The notes below the pieces were generated by a model, which ran no database searches, was not told the origin of the DNA, and saw only the letters and a list, made by a program, of their open reading frames with translations. A stretch of 64,000 nucleotides of DNA. It comes from Chrysopilus asiliformis (lineage: Eukaryota; Arthropoda; Insecta; Diptera; Rhagionidae). The stretch is from assembly GCA_964034945.1 (NCBI GenBank), contig OZ035964.1, positions 7,283,328 through 7,347,327 on the forward strand. The letters run 5' to 3'. Shown here piece after piece: positions 46,363 to 58,545 of this stretch (the stretch's first letter is position 1; each line of letters begins with the position of its first letter). The position numbers were made by a program, and so were the translations under genes.

Positions 46363-46969
46363 TGAGGCGTTAAAAGCTAGAGTGGACCAATCCACATAAT
46401 CGAGTTTTTGAAGCTTTTCCACTTTTGTACTATTACTGACTGTAAATTTTTGGGAAAAAAAATTTCTGTGGACTTTATTACTCAATGTTGAAACGTTTTT
46501 TGGTGCATCCAAACATTTTTATCTAAAATCTCACTCGCAATAGTGATTCAAACACAAAAAAATTCACGATTTCGACATGTGGGTTGGTCCACTCTAGAGA
46601 GCCTATAACCTAGAGAGTGGCCATGGGGACATCTAAAAATGGCCGCCGAGCTGAAAAACGAGCGCGAAAAACTTTAAAAATTTGATTCATTGTTATAAAT
46701 AATTGCCAAAATAACTGAAGGTGGTTAATATATGTAAAAATAGCATGTTTAAGGTATCAAAAAAATTTGGAAACTCATAGTTGTTTTGATAAATTGAAAA
46801 ATTATTTACAGACTGTTCTAATCTGGAGAAAAAGCTGTTCTAACTGACCTAATAAACTGTTCTAATTGGAGTTAATAGACTGTCCTACTCAGTAGCACAG
46901 TCTATTAAGGTAGCATGGCCACTCTCTAGGTTAAAGGCTCTCTAGTCCACTCTAGCTTTTAAAGCCTCA
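46363..46969. mobile_element. TIR MITE (same family as 3066-3320) split by a nested insertion
   Basis: Inverted ends TGAGGCGTTAAAAGCTAGAG and CTCTAGCTTTTAAAGCCTCA. The interior is the reverse complement of the 3066-3320 element. Without the insert and its duplication it is about 249 bp, matching the 255-bp intact copy. Confidence 0.75.
46594..46945. mobile_element. Nested 352-bp MITE inside the other element's terminal repeat
   Basis: Inverted ends CTAGAGAGCCTATAACC and GGTTAAAGGCTCTCTAG, continuing AGAGAGTGGCCATG inward. TCCACT flanks it directly on both sides (46588-46593 and 46946-46951); the duplication could be 6-10 bp because the ends share CTAG. Confidence 0.75.
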
Positions 46970-49129
46970 AATATAGCAGCTGGTGATTTTCGAATCTTCG
47001 TCGTATCCAATTGTTTTTTTTCATAATTGTTTTTGGTATCGGATTTAATATCGCTGCCACATTCGCCCGCCCCCCTCTCTCTTCCTTTACCGATCAGACT
47101 AACAAATTTTTCATGCTGCAAAGTGCGTAAAGACAGAGTCCTCGTATAAGAAAGTCACATACTGTTCACAAAAGATATTTTTTAACGATACACCCGTCTA
47201 CCCATCTCTTTCTCACTGCTTTGAAACACGGATGAGTTATCGATCAATAGATAAGTGGCATACAGAATCGCGCACGCGTGAAATTCAATTATGATTTTTT
47301 TTGACTTTGTGACAAAAAATTTAAAAAAAACACCAAAAGAAAAAAAAACACTACAGATTTGAACACATATAAAGTTTTTTTTTCCTAAATTATTTATCTT
47401 CAAAAAGGCATCACGAGGAATTTCTTATTTTTTCACATCTGACACCTGTATTTAAAAATATCTGATGTGGTGAATAGCATATGACTTTCTTGTAGTAAAT
47501 TTACGTTCTTGCGTACTTAAAAACTCATTCGGATAATTTGCTTATCCCGATAACGGTAAAAGATATCGATTTCCGGTAAAAGGAAAAAAATAAGAATTTT
47601 TATATCTTTAAGTTTTCGTTACTAAGTATCTTTTTTTCTTCAAAAAACCGTTACCTTTCAAGGAATTTGCAAAAAATCAAATTTTTCACCTTGTAAGGAA
47701 AATATCTCGATAAAGGTAAAAGATAGCGGATAACGGTAAAACACAAAATTTTTGGGAAATAAATATAATTCTTTTTAATTTTACTCATACATTGAACTAC
47801 AGAAAAACCTTTAGTTTTTGAGATAATCGCAAAAAACTGATTGTTTTTCTAAATAATGGTGCATCTCGATAACGGTGTGAGACATCGAGAATTCGAGCAA
47901 AAGACAAACTTGTAGGAAATGTTATTGTCCCTAACTCTTGTTGTACATACGGCTACTAAAAAACGCATAATTTCGGAGTAAATGGTCAAAAAACCAAATT
48001 TGAATTTAAGAGACGGCGCACAGTGTCGAATTTGTTCTAAATTTTCGCCAAACTTAGGGTTTTCATGAAAATTTTTCAAGTCCGGATTTTTATATTTTTA
48101 TGTTTTCCTATTTTAAATGTCGAAAATAACTAGATATATTTATTTTTTATATTTATTTAAAAAAAAAATTATATTTACTTTTTAAGTACTTTTTACAAGT
48201 GCCTCAAGTTAGGCAATTTTTAAGTACTTCGAAATATTCATTTTTCTAAAAAAAAACAAATACTGATTCTGACTATGAAAAATCATAAAAGGACTTTCTT
48301 GACACTTTTAAATTAGTTTTATATTAAAGTAGGTCCAATTAGTGAAATTTTATGGAAAACAATTTTCTTGTGGCTAAACATCTGATAACTAAATTACGCT
48401 TATATAAAAAAAAACTTATTTTTCAACAATTTTCCATCTTAAAAAGGTAAGCTAATCGTTTTTCGCCCACCTCGGACCACCATCAGACCTTTTGGAAATA
48501 AAACTGCAGTAAAAACCCTTTCCTTCGGTAGGTAAATCATAGCCGTAAAGATATATAAAAAACTGTACGAGCATTTTTCGTTTTGACAAGAAAAGTTTAT
48601 GACAACTAAAGGGAAAAAATAAATTTTTGCGAATTTATTTGGTTTATATGGACTTTATGAAAAATGATTTTGTACAAAATTAAAGACAAATAAATTTCCC
48701 ACGAAAAAACTTTCATAATAAATTTGCGTCAGATTTCTTTTCTTAAAGTACCTACTTGAGATAATTTTGACCATTTTTACAGCAAAAATCGACACTGTGC
48801 GTCGTCATTTTGGTCACGATCGATTTACGAAATTTCGCCACAAGATGATCGTTCCAGCCTAGGACCAAAATCATTCTAAATACTATTTTGGAGGGATTTT
48901 GGCCAGGATATGAACCAAAAAATCTGATAAATGCGATCTCCACTGGACATTTCAATGTCAGGTTATGAAAAAATCGCAATTTATGTCTAATTGAGACCAG
49001 GTTTTTAGTAATTGTTGGAAGACCAACGGTTTATTAATAAAATCCACGTGTAATGTAGAAAAAATTGGAGATAACTAAAATTATAACTGGTTATCTTGTA
49101 CGGTTATGAAAAAAAATCGCGCACTTTTG
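46970..49129. other. AT-rich intergenic DNA
   Basis: No gene recognised. The phrase GATAACGGTAAAAGAT and close variants recur at about 47553, 47710 and 47735, a weak local repeat. Confidence 0.4.
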
Positions 49130-49302
49130 GGGCTGTCCATAAAATACGTGAGGCTAATTTTTGGCCTTTCGAACCCTCCCCCTCCACCTAATCGGGCTTT
49201 TTCGCGATTTTTGCGTGTATTTTAGCACCGGCAACGCCACATTACCGCAGACCCCCCTCCCTCCCCCCATCATAAAAGTGTGACGTATTTTATGGACAGC
49301 CC
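49130..49302. mobile_element. 173-bp MITE, GGGCTGTCCATAAAATACGT ends
   Basis: Inverted ends GGGCTGTCCATAAAATACGT and ACGTATTTTATGGACAGCCC match exactly over 20 bp. Relatives lie in introns 4 and 6 of the RhoGAP gene. Confidence 0.8.
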
Positions 49303-49679
49303 TTTTTACACAATTTCTGGAATTTTGGATAAACTGACAATTTATTTTATTATGCTAACAACACCACAAGATTGGATTCGCGATTTCACTGAATAAAGTG
49401 GATCAATTTGGCATATAAGAATGTCTAACGCTGTTCACATTTGATATTCTTATACTATTAACACATTTTTTTTAAATGTAGTTTCGTTGAGGGTTTTTTT
49501 TTTCAAATTAAATTTAATATTTCTTATATTTTTACATGACATGCACACCATTTGTTGTAAAAAAATTTTTTCGCGCCGTTGTGACACTTGATAACGGGAC
49601 GACGAAAACCCTCGATGGTAAAAATAACGTTTTTTTTCCTATTCGGCCAACGCGGCGAAATGCACAGATAACGGTCTGG
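49303..49679. other. AT-rich non-coding DNA
   Basis: Nothing recognised. Confidence 0.4.
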
Positions 49680-50560
49680 CCATGGGGCGGCAATTAGCTG
49701 CACCTGCGGCGAACATTCTCCGGGCTCTCTGGGCGAGGGGGCAGGAGTAAAACCGAACCGTTAGCCGTTTTTATCCGGTTCGGCGATCGGTTCAACGTGG
49801 ATCGTTCGATCTTAAGTACTGATTCTTGTTTTGAGCTAACGCGCCCTCGGTTCCAATGATTTCTCGCCTTTGATACTGCCTGCCACCCTGTATCCTCATC
49901 ACGTCCATTTTCAATTCCCCTCTGCCGTTGTCCGCATCCCGTTCGTCCATTCATTTGAAAACAATTTCATAAACAGGCACAAACTAAAATATGTAAAATC
50001 TACTAAAGATGAGAAAAAAAATTAATAAGAAACGAAGAGAACGGAAACTCATGAGAAAAGAAACAAAATTTTAGTTTTTCTTTTCCTTTTTTTTTTTCAT
50101 CTTTCAAATATTTATACATGAATATTATTTTGGCGCCTGACTTCTCTTGCTGTTTCTATTCCGTGCCCGTGTCTCTAACGGTTCCATCCACCTGCTGCGC
50201 CACTTATATTATGATACACCGCTGGCTGCTCTGCTCTCTGCTCACCCTTTGTCTATTATTCACATAGAATAGCCGCAACGAACGCGCTTCAATTTCAAAA
50301 TTCTAAAATCTCAGCGCGCCCAGCCTAACCGCCTAGTCCAATCCAATTCGATCCGTTTTCACACCGTCCATTTGCGCCATACATTCACCGTTATAATATG
50401 TGTGTGTATGTGTGCTGCGTTTAATCGTCCTGCCTTGCCTTCCTCTTAAGACGGTCTAATCCGCTCCGCTCCGATCCGCTCGCGCTTTCGGGCGAATCGT
50501 TCAGTCCCGGTACTTAAGTGTAAAAATAGACCTGTCAGGTGGGCCGCCGCCGCCACGAAG
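49680..50560 (-). promoter_or_regulatory. GC-richer unique stretch, candidate promoter or 5' exon region
   Basis: The only sizeable non-repetitive, GC-richer stretch between the RhoGAP start and the arrays. A minus-strand open frame (49949-49694, 85 codons from ATG) ends near a possible donor CGCCGCAG|GTGCAG. Resemblance to known proteins was not recognised. Both the exon and the promoter are inference from position and composition. Confidence 0.2.
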
Positions 50561-50834
50561 CAGAAGATTTTATGGTATCTTAGATAAATCGGAGTGTTGT
50601 ACCCTTCAATAACCACCGATTGACTCCCCCCGTCTCTCTTAAATAATACGCAATGTACGAACGCCTCATTCGCACTTCATCCTGATATTTGGCTCTCCAG
50701 ATTTTTGTCGATTTCTACTTTCTCATACGAAGCACGTATAGTACGAAATATAAAAAAGTATTGTAATTATGAAAAATCTCATCCTCTTAGTTTTTGCACA
50801 TAAAATGAGTCGATTGGAGTCATATTAGAAAAAG
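50561..50834. other. Flank of the simple-sequence array with TE-like end
   Basis: TCATACGAAGCACGTATAG then AAAGTATTGTAATTATGAAA (about 50723-50775) closely resembles TATACGAAGCATAATAAAG at 60248-60285, which also precedes a tandem array. Confidence 0.4.
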
Positions 50835-52130
50835 GTCTGTCAGTCTGTCAGTCTGTCAGTCTGTCAGTCTGTCAGTCTGTCAGTCTGTCAGTCTGTCAGT
50901 CTGTCAGTCTGTCAGTCTGTCAGTCTGTCAGTCTGTCAGTCTGTCAGTCTGTCAGTCTGTCAGTCTGTCAGTCTGTCAGTCTGTCAGTCTGTCAGTCTGT
51001 CAGTCTGTCAGTCTGTCAGTCTGTCAGTCTGTCAGTCTGTCAGTCTGTCAGTCTGTCAGTCTGTCAGTCTGTCAGTCTGTCAGTCTGTCAGTCTGTCAGT
51101 CTGTCAGTCTGTCAGTCTGTCAGTCTGTCAGTCTGTCAGTCTGTCAGTCTGTCAGTCTGTCAGTCTGTCAGTCTGTCAGTCTGTCAGTCTGTCAGTCTGT
51201 CAGTCTGTCAGTCTGTCAGTCTGTCAGTCTGTCAGTCTGTCAGTCTGTCAGTCTGTCAGTCTGTCAGTCTGTCAGTCTGTCAGTCTGTCAGTCTGTCAGT
51301 CTGTCAGTCTGTCAGTCTGTCAGTCTGTCAGTCTGTCAGTCTGTCAGTCTGTCAGTCTGTCAGTCTGTCAGTCTGTCAGTCTGTCAGTCTGTCAGTCTGT
51401 CAGTCTGTGAGTCTGTCAGTCTGTCAGTCTGTCAGTCTGTCAGTCTGTCAGTCTGTCAGTCTGTCAGTCTGTCAGTCTGTCAGTCTGTCAGTCTGTCAGT
51501 CTGTCAGTCTGTCAGTCTGTCAGTCTGTCAGTCTGTCAGTCTGTCAGTCTGTCAGTCTGTCAGTCTGTCAGTCTTTCAGTCTGTCAGTCTGTCAGTCTGT
51601 CAGTCTGTCAGTCTGTCAGTCTGTCAGTCTGTCAGTCTGTCAGTCTGTCAGTCTGTCAGTCTGTCAGTCTGTCAGTCTGTCAGTCTGTCAGTCTGTCAGT
51701 CTGTCAGTCTGTCAGTCTGTCAGTCTGTCAGTCTGTCAGTCTGTCAGTCTGTCAGTCTGTCAGTCTGTCAGTCTGTCAGTCTGTCAGTCTGTCAGTCTGT
51801 CAGTCTGTCAGTCTGTCAGTCTGTCAGTCTGTCAGTCTGTCAGTCTGTCAGTCTGTCAGTCTGTCAGTCTGTCAGTCTGTCAGTCTGTCAGTCTGTCAGT
51901 CTGTCAGTCTGTCAGTCTGTCAGTCTGTCAGTCTGTCAGTCTGTCAGTCTGTCAGTCTGTCAGTCTGTCAGTCTGTCAGTCTGTCAGTCTGTCAGTCTGT
52001 CAGTCTGTCAGTCTGTCAGTCTGTCAGTCTGTCAGTCTGTCAGTCTGTCAGTCTGTCAGTCTGTCAGTCTGTCAGTCTGTCAGTCTGTCAGTCTGTCAGT
52101 CTGTCAGTCTGTCAGTCTGTCAGTCTGTCA
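50835..52130 (+). repeat. 8-bp microsatellite (GTCTGTCA), 162 units
   Basis: 1,296 bp, exactly 162 units as read, with two substitutions seen (51409 C to G and 51575 G to T). No indels. The open frame starting at 51407 is an artefact: the repeat contains no stop in that frame. Confidence 0.95.
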
Positions 52131-53048
52131 ATTTTGTCAGTCTGTCAATTTTGTCAGTCTGTCAATTTTGTCAGTCTGTCAATTTTGTCAGTCTGTCAAT
52201 TTTGTCAGTCTGTCAATTTTGTCAGTCTGTCAATTTTGTCAGTCTGTCAATTTTGTCAGTCTGTCAATTTTGTCAGTCTGTCAATTTTGTCAGTCTGTCA
52301 ATTTTGTCAGTCTGTCAATTTTGTCAGTCTGTCAATTTTGTCAGTCTGTCAATTTTGTCAGTCTGTCAATTTTGTCAGTCTGTCAATTTTGTCAGTCTGT
52401 CAATTTTGTCAGTCTGTCAATTTTGTCAGTCTGTCAATTTTGTCAGTCTGTCAATTTTGTCAGTCTGTCAATTTTGTCAGTCTGTCAATTTTGTCAGTCT
52501 GTCAATTTTGTCAGTCTGTCAATTTTGTCAGTCTGTCAATTTTGTCAGTCTGTCAATTTTGTCAGTCTGTCAATTTTGTCAGTCTGTCAATTTTGTCAGT
52601 CTGTCAATTTTGTCAGTCTGTCAATTTTGTCAGTCTGTCAATTTTGTCAGTCTGTCAATTTTGTCAGTCTGTCAATTTTGTCAGTCTGTCAATTTTGTCA
52701 GTCTGTCAATTTTGTCAGTCTGTCAATTTTGTCAGTCTGTCAATTTTGTCAGTCTGTCAATTTTGTCAGTCTGTCAATTTTGTCAGTCTGTCAATTTTGT
52801 CAGTCTGTCAATTTTGTCAGTCTGTCAATTTTGTCAGTCTGTCAATTTTGTCAGTCTGTCAATTTTGTCAGTCTGTCAATTTTGTCAGTCTGTCAATTTT
52901 GTCAGTCTGTCAATTTTGTCAGTCTGTCAATTTTGTCAGTCTGTCAATTTTGTCAGTCTGTCAATTTTGTCAGTCTGTCAATTTTGTCAGTCTGTCAATT
53001 TTGTCAGTCTGTCAATTTTGTCAGTCTGTCAATTTTGTCAGTCTGTCA
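52131..53048 (+). repeat. 17-bp tandem repeat (ATTTTGTCAGTCTGTCA), 54 units
   Basis: 918 bp, exactly 54 units, with no variant that I noticed. The unit is the 8-mer GTCTGTCA joined to a 9-mer ATTTTGTCA that looks like a mutated, one-base-longer 8-mer. Confidence 0.95.
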
Positions 53049-53172
53049 ATTTGTCATTCTGTCAATTTGTCATTCTATCAATTTGTCAATCTGTCAGACT
53101 GTCAGACTGTCAGTCAGTCTGTCAATCTGTCAATCTGTCAATCTGTCAATCTGTCAATCTGTCATTCTGTCA
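53049..53172 (+). repeat. Degenerate tail of the composite array
   Basis: Three 16-bp units (ATTTGTCATTCTGTCA type), then mixed GTCAGACT, GTCAGTCA and GTCAATCT 8-mers. Here variation is high, unlike the uniform body. Confidence 0.9.
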
Positions 53173-54065
53173 TTTGCATGAATCTGGATGGACTGGGCGT
53201 AACCTCATGAAGAAATTCGAATTTCGAATGGAAAATTCACGGTTATTATGAGATTTTCGTCTATTTTAATTTAACGTTTCATTTATTTATTTATTTATTT
53301 ATTTATTTTTTAGTTTACGTTTAATAAATTTTATAACTCGGCTTTCATCTATCACATCAAGCCTCTCACTCAATTATTCAACAGGTGATTATGTCTATTT
53401 CAAGGGTGCGTCTGACTTATTTTCGTATTTTATTTCTATTTCTGTTTCTAATCTAATGATAATTTAATGTTGTATACATTCTTATTCAATTTCCCTAACA
53501 ACCACCACCAACACGACAACACCCGTTCAGCCAATTCGTTTTTTGTTTTCTTGTTTTATTTATTTTTTGGTCATTTGTTTTACCAAATAGAAATCGAATT
53601 TTCTTTTTTATCCTAAAAATATTTTCAATATTTCAACAGAAAATACATTCGAGTAAAATCTTTCGTTTCGATTAAGTGCTTTGCAGGTCAGTAACTTTAA
53701 AAGAAAGAAATTTCAATCTTTCTATAAAATAAATATTTGTAAAATGATTTTATTAAAACAGATTTTTTTTTGTGGAATAACTTTTGTTTCTGATATTTCC
53801 ATTCTTAGAGCATAAAATACGGTGGCCACACATGAAGAAAACCACTTTTATTTCAGCCGTACCAGCATTTTTTTGTGTATGGGCACGTATCTGGTACTAG
53901 TGGCAGATACGTAACTGGTTATATACCCCAAAATGCTAGTAGAGGGAAACTTCACGTCTATTCGAATGAGCTCCTCATCAGCTCCACTCTTCTGGCCATA
54001 CAATAAAGTTTAGGGAGGTTTTCTTCTTATCCCGCGAACAATAAAACTTTGGAATAATTTACCAC
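53173..54065. other. AT-rich non-coding DNA
   Basis: No gene recognised. A short TTTA microsatellite lies at 53281-53308. Confidence 0.4.
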
Positions 54066-54192
54066 CAAAGATTCAAAGAGGATTCAAAAAGGATTCAAAG
54101 AGGATTCAAAAAGGATTCAAAGAGGATTCAAAAAGGATTCAAAGAGGATTCAAAAAGGATTCAAAGAGGATTCAAAAAGGATTCAAAGAGGA
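54066..54192 (+). repeat. 11-bp minisatellite with alternating variants
   Basis: GATTCAAAGAG and GATTCAAAAAG alternate strictly, giving a 22-bp higher-order period over about 127 bp. Confidence 0.85.
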
Positions 54193-54934
54193 GAACAAAA
54201 ATCGACATTTCCTAATGGAACCAATCGATGCTGTCGCTCCGTAATAAAGCATTTTCCTCTATACTCGGATTTTCACTTTCTTATATGAAATACGTAGTAC
54301 GGGAGGGGAAAGGAGTGGGGCGATTCTTCGATGGCGGTACTAAACTCCATACAAAAAATTGCGAAAAGTATTAAGAAGAGCGGGGGGCGTAACAGCCTTA
54401 TACCATCCCCCCAACAAAAAAGGATTCCTTCCCTAAAAATTTTCCCGCCTCAATTCGTAGATATCCTTAGCAAACACCCCCCTCCTTCAGGGTTGTTTAA
54501 ATAAAACTGTTATTCTTTTGTTTGCTTGTTAGGGAGTTTCCTCTCAGTCCAAATTGTTGAGTTGTGACGACGACCTCCATTACGATTTAATAATTTAAAA
54601 ATAATCTTCAGAGATGACGTGTTTCTATTTTTCCTCCTCTCTGTGTGATAAGATATTTTCTCGAGTTGTCATTTAAAACACGTCATCGTTGTTCACGTCA
54701 TCAGGAGTTTTCCACTGTTCGTCAAATTTATGTGTCATTTGACTAAATCGCTATATGGCATGGCATGACAGTTGCTGGTGGTTTGGAGATTTTGTCAAAA
54801 TTGTTAAAAACGAAAAAACAACAATATTTTCTTTTTCGTTTGAATGTCAAGTTTTTTTTTTCATCAAACATTTGCTTCATGTTTGAAGAAATCAATTTAA
54901 TTTTTGTTAGTCTTTTCGGTAAATTGAAATAATA
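54193..54934. other. Non-coding intergenic DNA
   Basis: No gene recognised. 54260-54300 (TTCTTATATGAAATACGTAG) resembles the TE-like end next to the arrays at 50.7 and 60.25 kb. Confidence 0.4.
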
Positions 54935-57079
54935 GGGGGATTCACGAAAACGCGAAAATGGCTCGCAAACCAAATTTTTTTAATTTTTATATTAAGGGTA
55001 TTCATGAAATCTCGTAAATGCCTTGTAACACAAGTATAAGTTTACCACCTCTTGTAAATGTCAAAATATGTATGGAAAATCTTTTACGCGACGATTTCCG
55101 CAAATGAACTTCCCCAGGGTGTTAGGGATAACAAATGATTTTTATTTCCGTCAGTCTGTCCGTCCGTCTGTCTATCTGCCTGTCTGTCCGTCCGTGAACA
55201 CCATAAGTTTTGGAAGGATTGAGCTAGAGATTGGAAATCTTTTACAGTTCCGTGAAAATTCAATTTTCCGTGAGACACCTCCGACCTACCCCCTCCCCTT
55301 GGCTCGTCTCCTGCTTCTTCTGCTTATGACCCGCCTAATCCTGTAAGGATTCAATTTAAAAGGAAAAATGGGAGCCTAATTCGGTGTCCTCTTTGTGAAA
55401 ATTCAATTTTTCGTGGGACAACTCCACCCCCCGTACCGCCCAAAATATCGGTGACATCGAAAAACGGACAACGGATTCTTAATCAGGGACCCCAAGAACC
55501 CCCCTATATCAAATTTCAGCGAAATCGGAAACGTGTCAAAAAACTGAAAATATCGTAAGGGCAACCCTCCCCCTGCACCGTCCAAACTATTAGTGATATC
55601 GGAAAACGGACCACGGATTCTTAATCAGAGGCCCGAAAACCACTTTTATGCCAAATTTCATCAAAATCGGAGACGTGTCAAAAATTTGAAAAAATCGCAA
55701 GGGGGACCCCTGCACTTTTTTTAAGGACGAAAAATTCAAGTCCTCCGATCGGGCTGAAATTCATAACTTAGATGTTATCGGGGACGGAGAATCGATATCC
55801 GGTGTCCTTTTTGAGGGGGGCGGTACGGTTTGGGCGATACAAGGACGAGGTCCTTGAGAAATCCTTTTTTCGCCAAAAAGGACACCGAAAATCGATTCCT
55901 CGTCCCCGAAAACTCTACGATTCAAAATTTCATAAAAATCCTTTCGGCCGTTTCCGAGAAAAAAGGATTCAATTTTTAAGGATCCGACATTTGGAAAACC
56001 GTCTGTCCCTCGCGTAATTTTTGGCCTATCGAGTCACGGTTAACGGTTTTTGATAGATAAAAGGATCCTAAAGGATGCGTGGTTTTTGGATTTCCGAAAA
56101 CTGGAGAACTTTTTTTATTAAAAAAGATTTTTCTCGAGACTTGAAATTTTCTTGAGATTTTTTTCTAAGAATTTCGAAAATTTGCAAAATGAAATTTAGA
56201 AAAAAAAAATACTACAAAATGTTGAGAAATGCTCACAAAATACGAAATTCCAATTAATTTTGCCATTTCTATCAGAATAATTACAGAAAGTCATTTAGTC
56301 AATTTTGGTTTTTTTGTCCATTGATTGTGAAATCGGTAAAAAAAAGCACCGGAAGTTAATCATTCCTCCTGCCCCTCTCCTTGATTCGTCTCCTGCTTCT
56401 TCTGCTGATGTCCCGCCTAATTCTGTAAGGATTCGATTTAAAAATAAAACGGAGAGCAGCCTAATTCGGTATTCTTTTTGTGAAAATTCCAAATGTATTT
56501 AAAGTATGATTTTACATAACCGGTCCACACATCAAAATCCAATCGGAGCACTCCTTCTTGCCCTCTCCAGCACAAATGATTGGCCCCTGGGCTTTTGTAG
56601 ATTTTCTTATGTTTTTATTGAGACTTTTGTTTGTAATTTTTTTCTTTGATATTTCTTACAAGTTTATACAAGCACTAGGGACTTCGCCTTCGGCCTTACC
56701 GTCCTCGTCGGACTGCGAACACTTCTTCTCGGCCTTCGGCCTCGCATAGAGAGATACATTATTTAATAGATGAGCTTATCTCCACTTTTTTGGTGCATAT
56801 TCTCCTAATTTTTGTAAACGAAATTGAGTAAATGCTGTATATTGGGAAGCAATTGTTTATTGTTAACCCTAAAACAAGCGTGCATGCCTTCTTTTATTCA
56901 TATAAACATAAAAATTTGTTCCCCAAATGTGGGTAAAATGCACGGTGTAAAATTACGCAAATACGGAATCGGTTCCATGAATACCCTTATTGCCGATACA
57001 AATTTTGACAGTTCATTTAATGAGAGGCGGAAAACTTACTCGGTTTACAAGGAATTTTCGCTATTTCATGAATACCCCT
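54935..57079. mobile_element. Nested TIR elements, about 2.1 kb
   Basis: An outer pair GGGGATTCACGAAAACGCGA (about 54937) and its mirror TCGCTATTTCATGAATACCC (about 57058) shares more than 30 alignable bases. A second start GGGTATTCATGAAATCTCG (54996) and a second end CCATGAATACCC (56975) form an inner pair. No transposase is recognisable inside. It includes TCTGTCCGTCCG simple repeat at 55150-55195. Confidence 0.55.
55260..55425 (+). repeat. Direct repeat, first copy (second at about 56345-56495)
   Basis: CGTCTCCTGCTTCTTCTGCT and CCTAATTCGGT occur in both at an offset of about 1.08 kb. Between the copies, 55430-55850 holds diverged units related to the 23.8-26.5 kb minisatellite (GATCGGGCTGAAATT at 55748). 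Confidence 0.6.
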
Positions 57080-58395
57080 AAGATTTTTATTAGTCTTTCC
57101 GGAAAGAATAAAAAAAATCTTTCCAATTATTTGGTTAATTTAAGTTTGTAATCAGTATTTTTTTTTTGTAAGTCACCATTAAGTTGAATTATCGCTACAC
57201 TATGGTATGATGCCATACTTACAAATTTTCACAATTTTCTTTGAGATAAATATTAGCTGTCGCTTCTGTTGTGATTATTCCATGACGATGTTTGATGCCA
57301 TATCCTCTTGTCCCCAATCAAGTCATGAACATTTATACGAATTTTGTTTGAATGTGTGTTTAATGGCTGTCTATGATGACGTATGTTGCATGAGAATTAC
57401 GGTTTTTTCTGTTTTTTTTTTTGCTTTTTGCCTGTACAGAATTTTAAACCTTGTGGTGATAACGCATAAGAACCATATTTACTTATCACAAGTGTGTTTT
57501 TTTCTGTTCTGTGGTTTTTTTTATTTCAAATAATCGGTAAAAGGTTGTCTCTTAGAGTTTTTTCGATTAAAAATTTCATACATTTTCCAATTAATTGTTT
57601 TTTTTTTCTTTTGCCTAACAGTTGACAATAATTGCAGTCTTTTATAGGATTTTCTTTTTTTTTCAAATAATTTTATTTAAAAAAAATTGTTTTACTGATC
57701 ACAGGATTGTTTTTAATCTGTCACTAGTAGAAAATCAATTTAAAAAAAAATCAAATATTTTTCAGCAATTTTCCTTTCTTTGCAGCAAATTTTAAAACAT
57801 AAATTTTCTTTTTGTTCACACAAACTTTCACACAAATGTCAAATTATCTTTCAACAAATCCACCAATTAACGGCAATTTAAAGGATATTGTAATTTTATG
57901 GTCATCAATTCAAACGAGGTGTAAATTATTAACAAAATTTTTGGGCTTTTCTCCAGCCAATATCAGTTCACAGATGATTAATATTACTTTTCAAATATAT
58001 TTTCTCTCGTATACATTATTCGTTTTTTGTTTTTTTTTAATTTCTTTATTTTTAATTTTTTGTACTTCACATTCACCAGTGTGTGTGTGTGTGCGTGTGT
58101 GTCAATATAAAACACACAAGCATAACCGTATAATTATGTTAAGTAAAAATTATTTTGCTATTGCCCCCCCCCCCCTCTACTCCCACCCGCCACACTCCTC
58201 CCCCTCTCGCCCATAATATAAACTTGACTTAAGGCACACATACACATCCCCCTATAGACCTATTTGACGATTCGGGGAATACATTCCTGAATGTTTAAAT
58301 TATTCCCATTCGTATCCCGCCCGTAATGGTGTCGGTATCTGTTGGATACAAAATTTAGTAATGGTGAAAATTCATTTTCATTTTCTAATATTACA
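57080..58395. other. AT-rich non-coding DNA
   Basis: No convincing gene. Simple repeats: GT run 58079-58102 and 12 C at 58164-58175. Confidence 0.4.
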
Positions 58396-58520
58396 TCATT
58401 TCTCCGCATATTCTTCGAACTCTTCTTCATATTCTATATTTTCCGGATCAGCCATTCTAAATCCGTGGTCCGCGATACTCATCACCATTTCACCATAATT
58501 TGAAATAACGTGGCTTGAGA
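58396..58520 (-). CDS. Possible terminal exon of an unrecognised gene
   Basis: The minus frame reads GEMVMSIADHGFRMADPENI then an acidic end EYEEEFEEYAEK and TGA. Composition differs from the AT-rich random frames around it. A possible acceptor is ACACTCTCAAG. Upstream the frame runs into a palindromic repeat (58546-58670), so the visible ATG at 58596 is unlikely to be real. Partner exons, if any, would lie to the right, but none were found before the satellite. Confidence 0.2.
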
Positions 58521-58545
58521 GTGTGTAAAAACGATTCGAGATCAT

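Noticed and set aside
50835..53048. CRISPR-like array
   Set aside because: There are no unique spacers; repeats are contiguous, and the context is eukaryotic.
51407..53251. 614-codon frame of SLSVCQSV and LSILSVCQ repeats
   Set aside because: Pure translation of 8-bp and 17-bp simple repeats lacking stops; two other frames are open as well.
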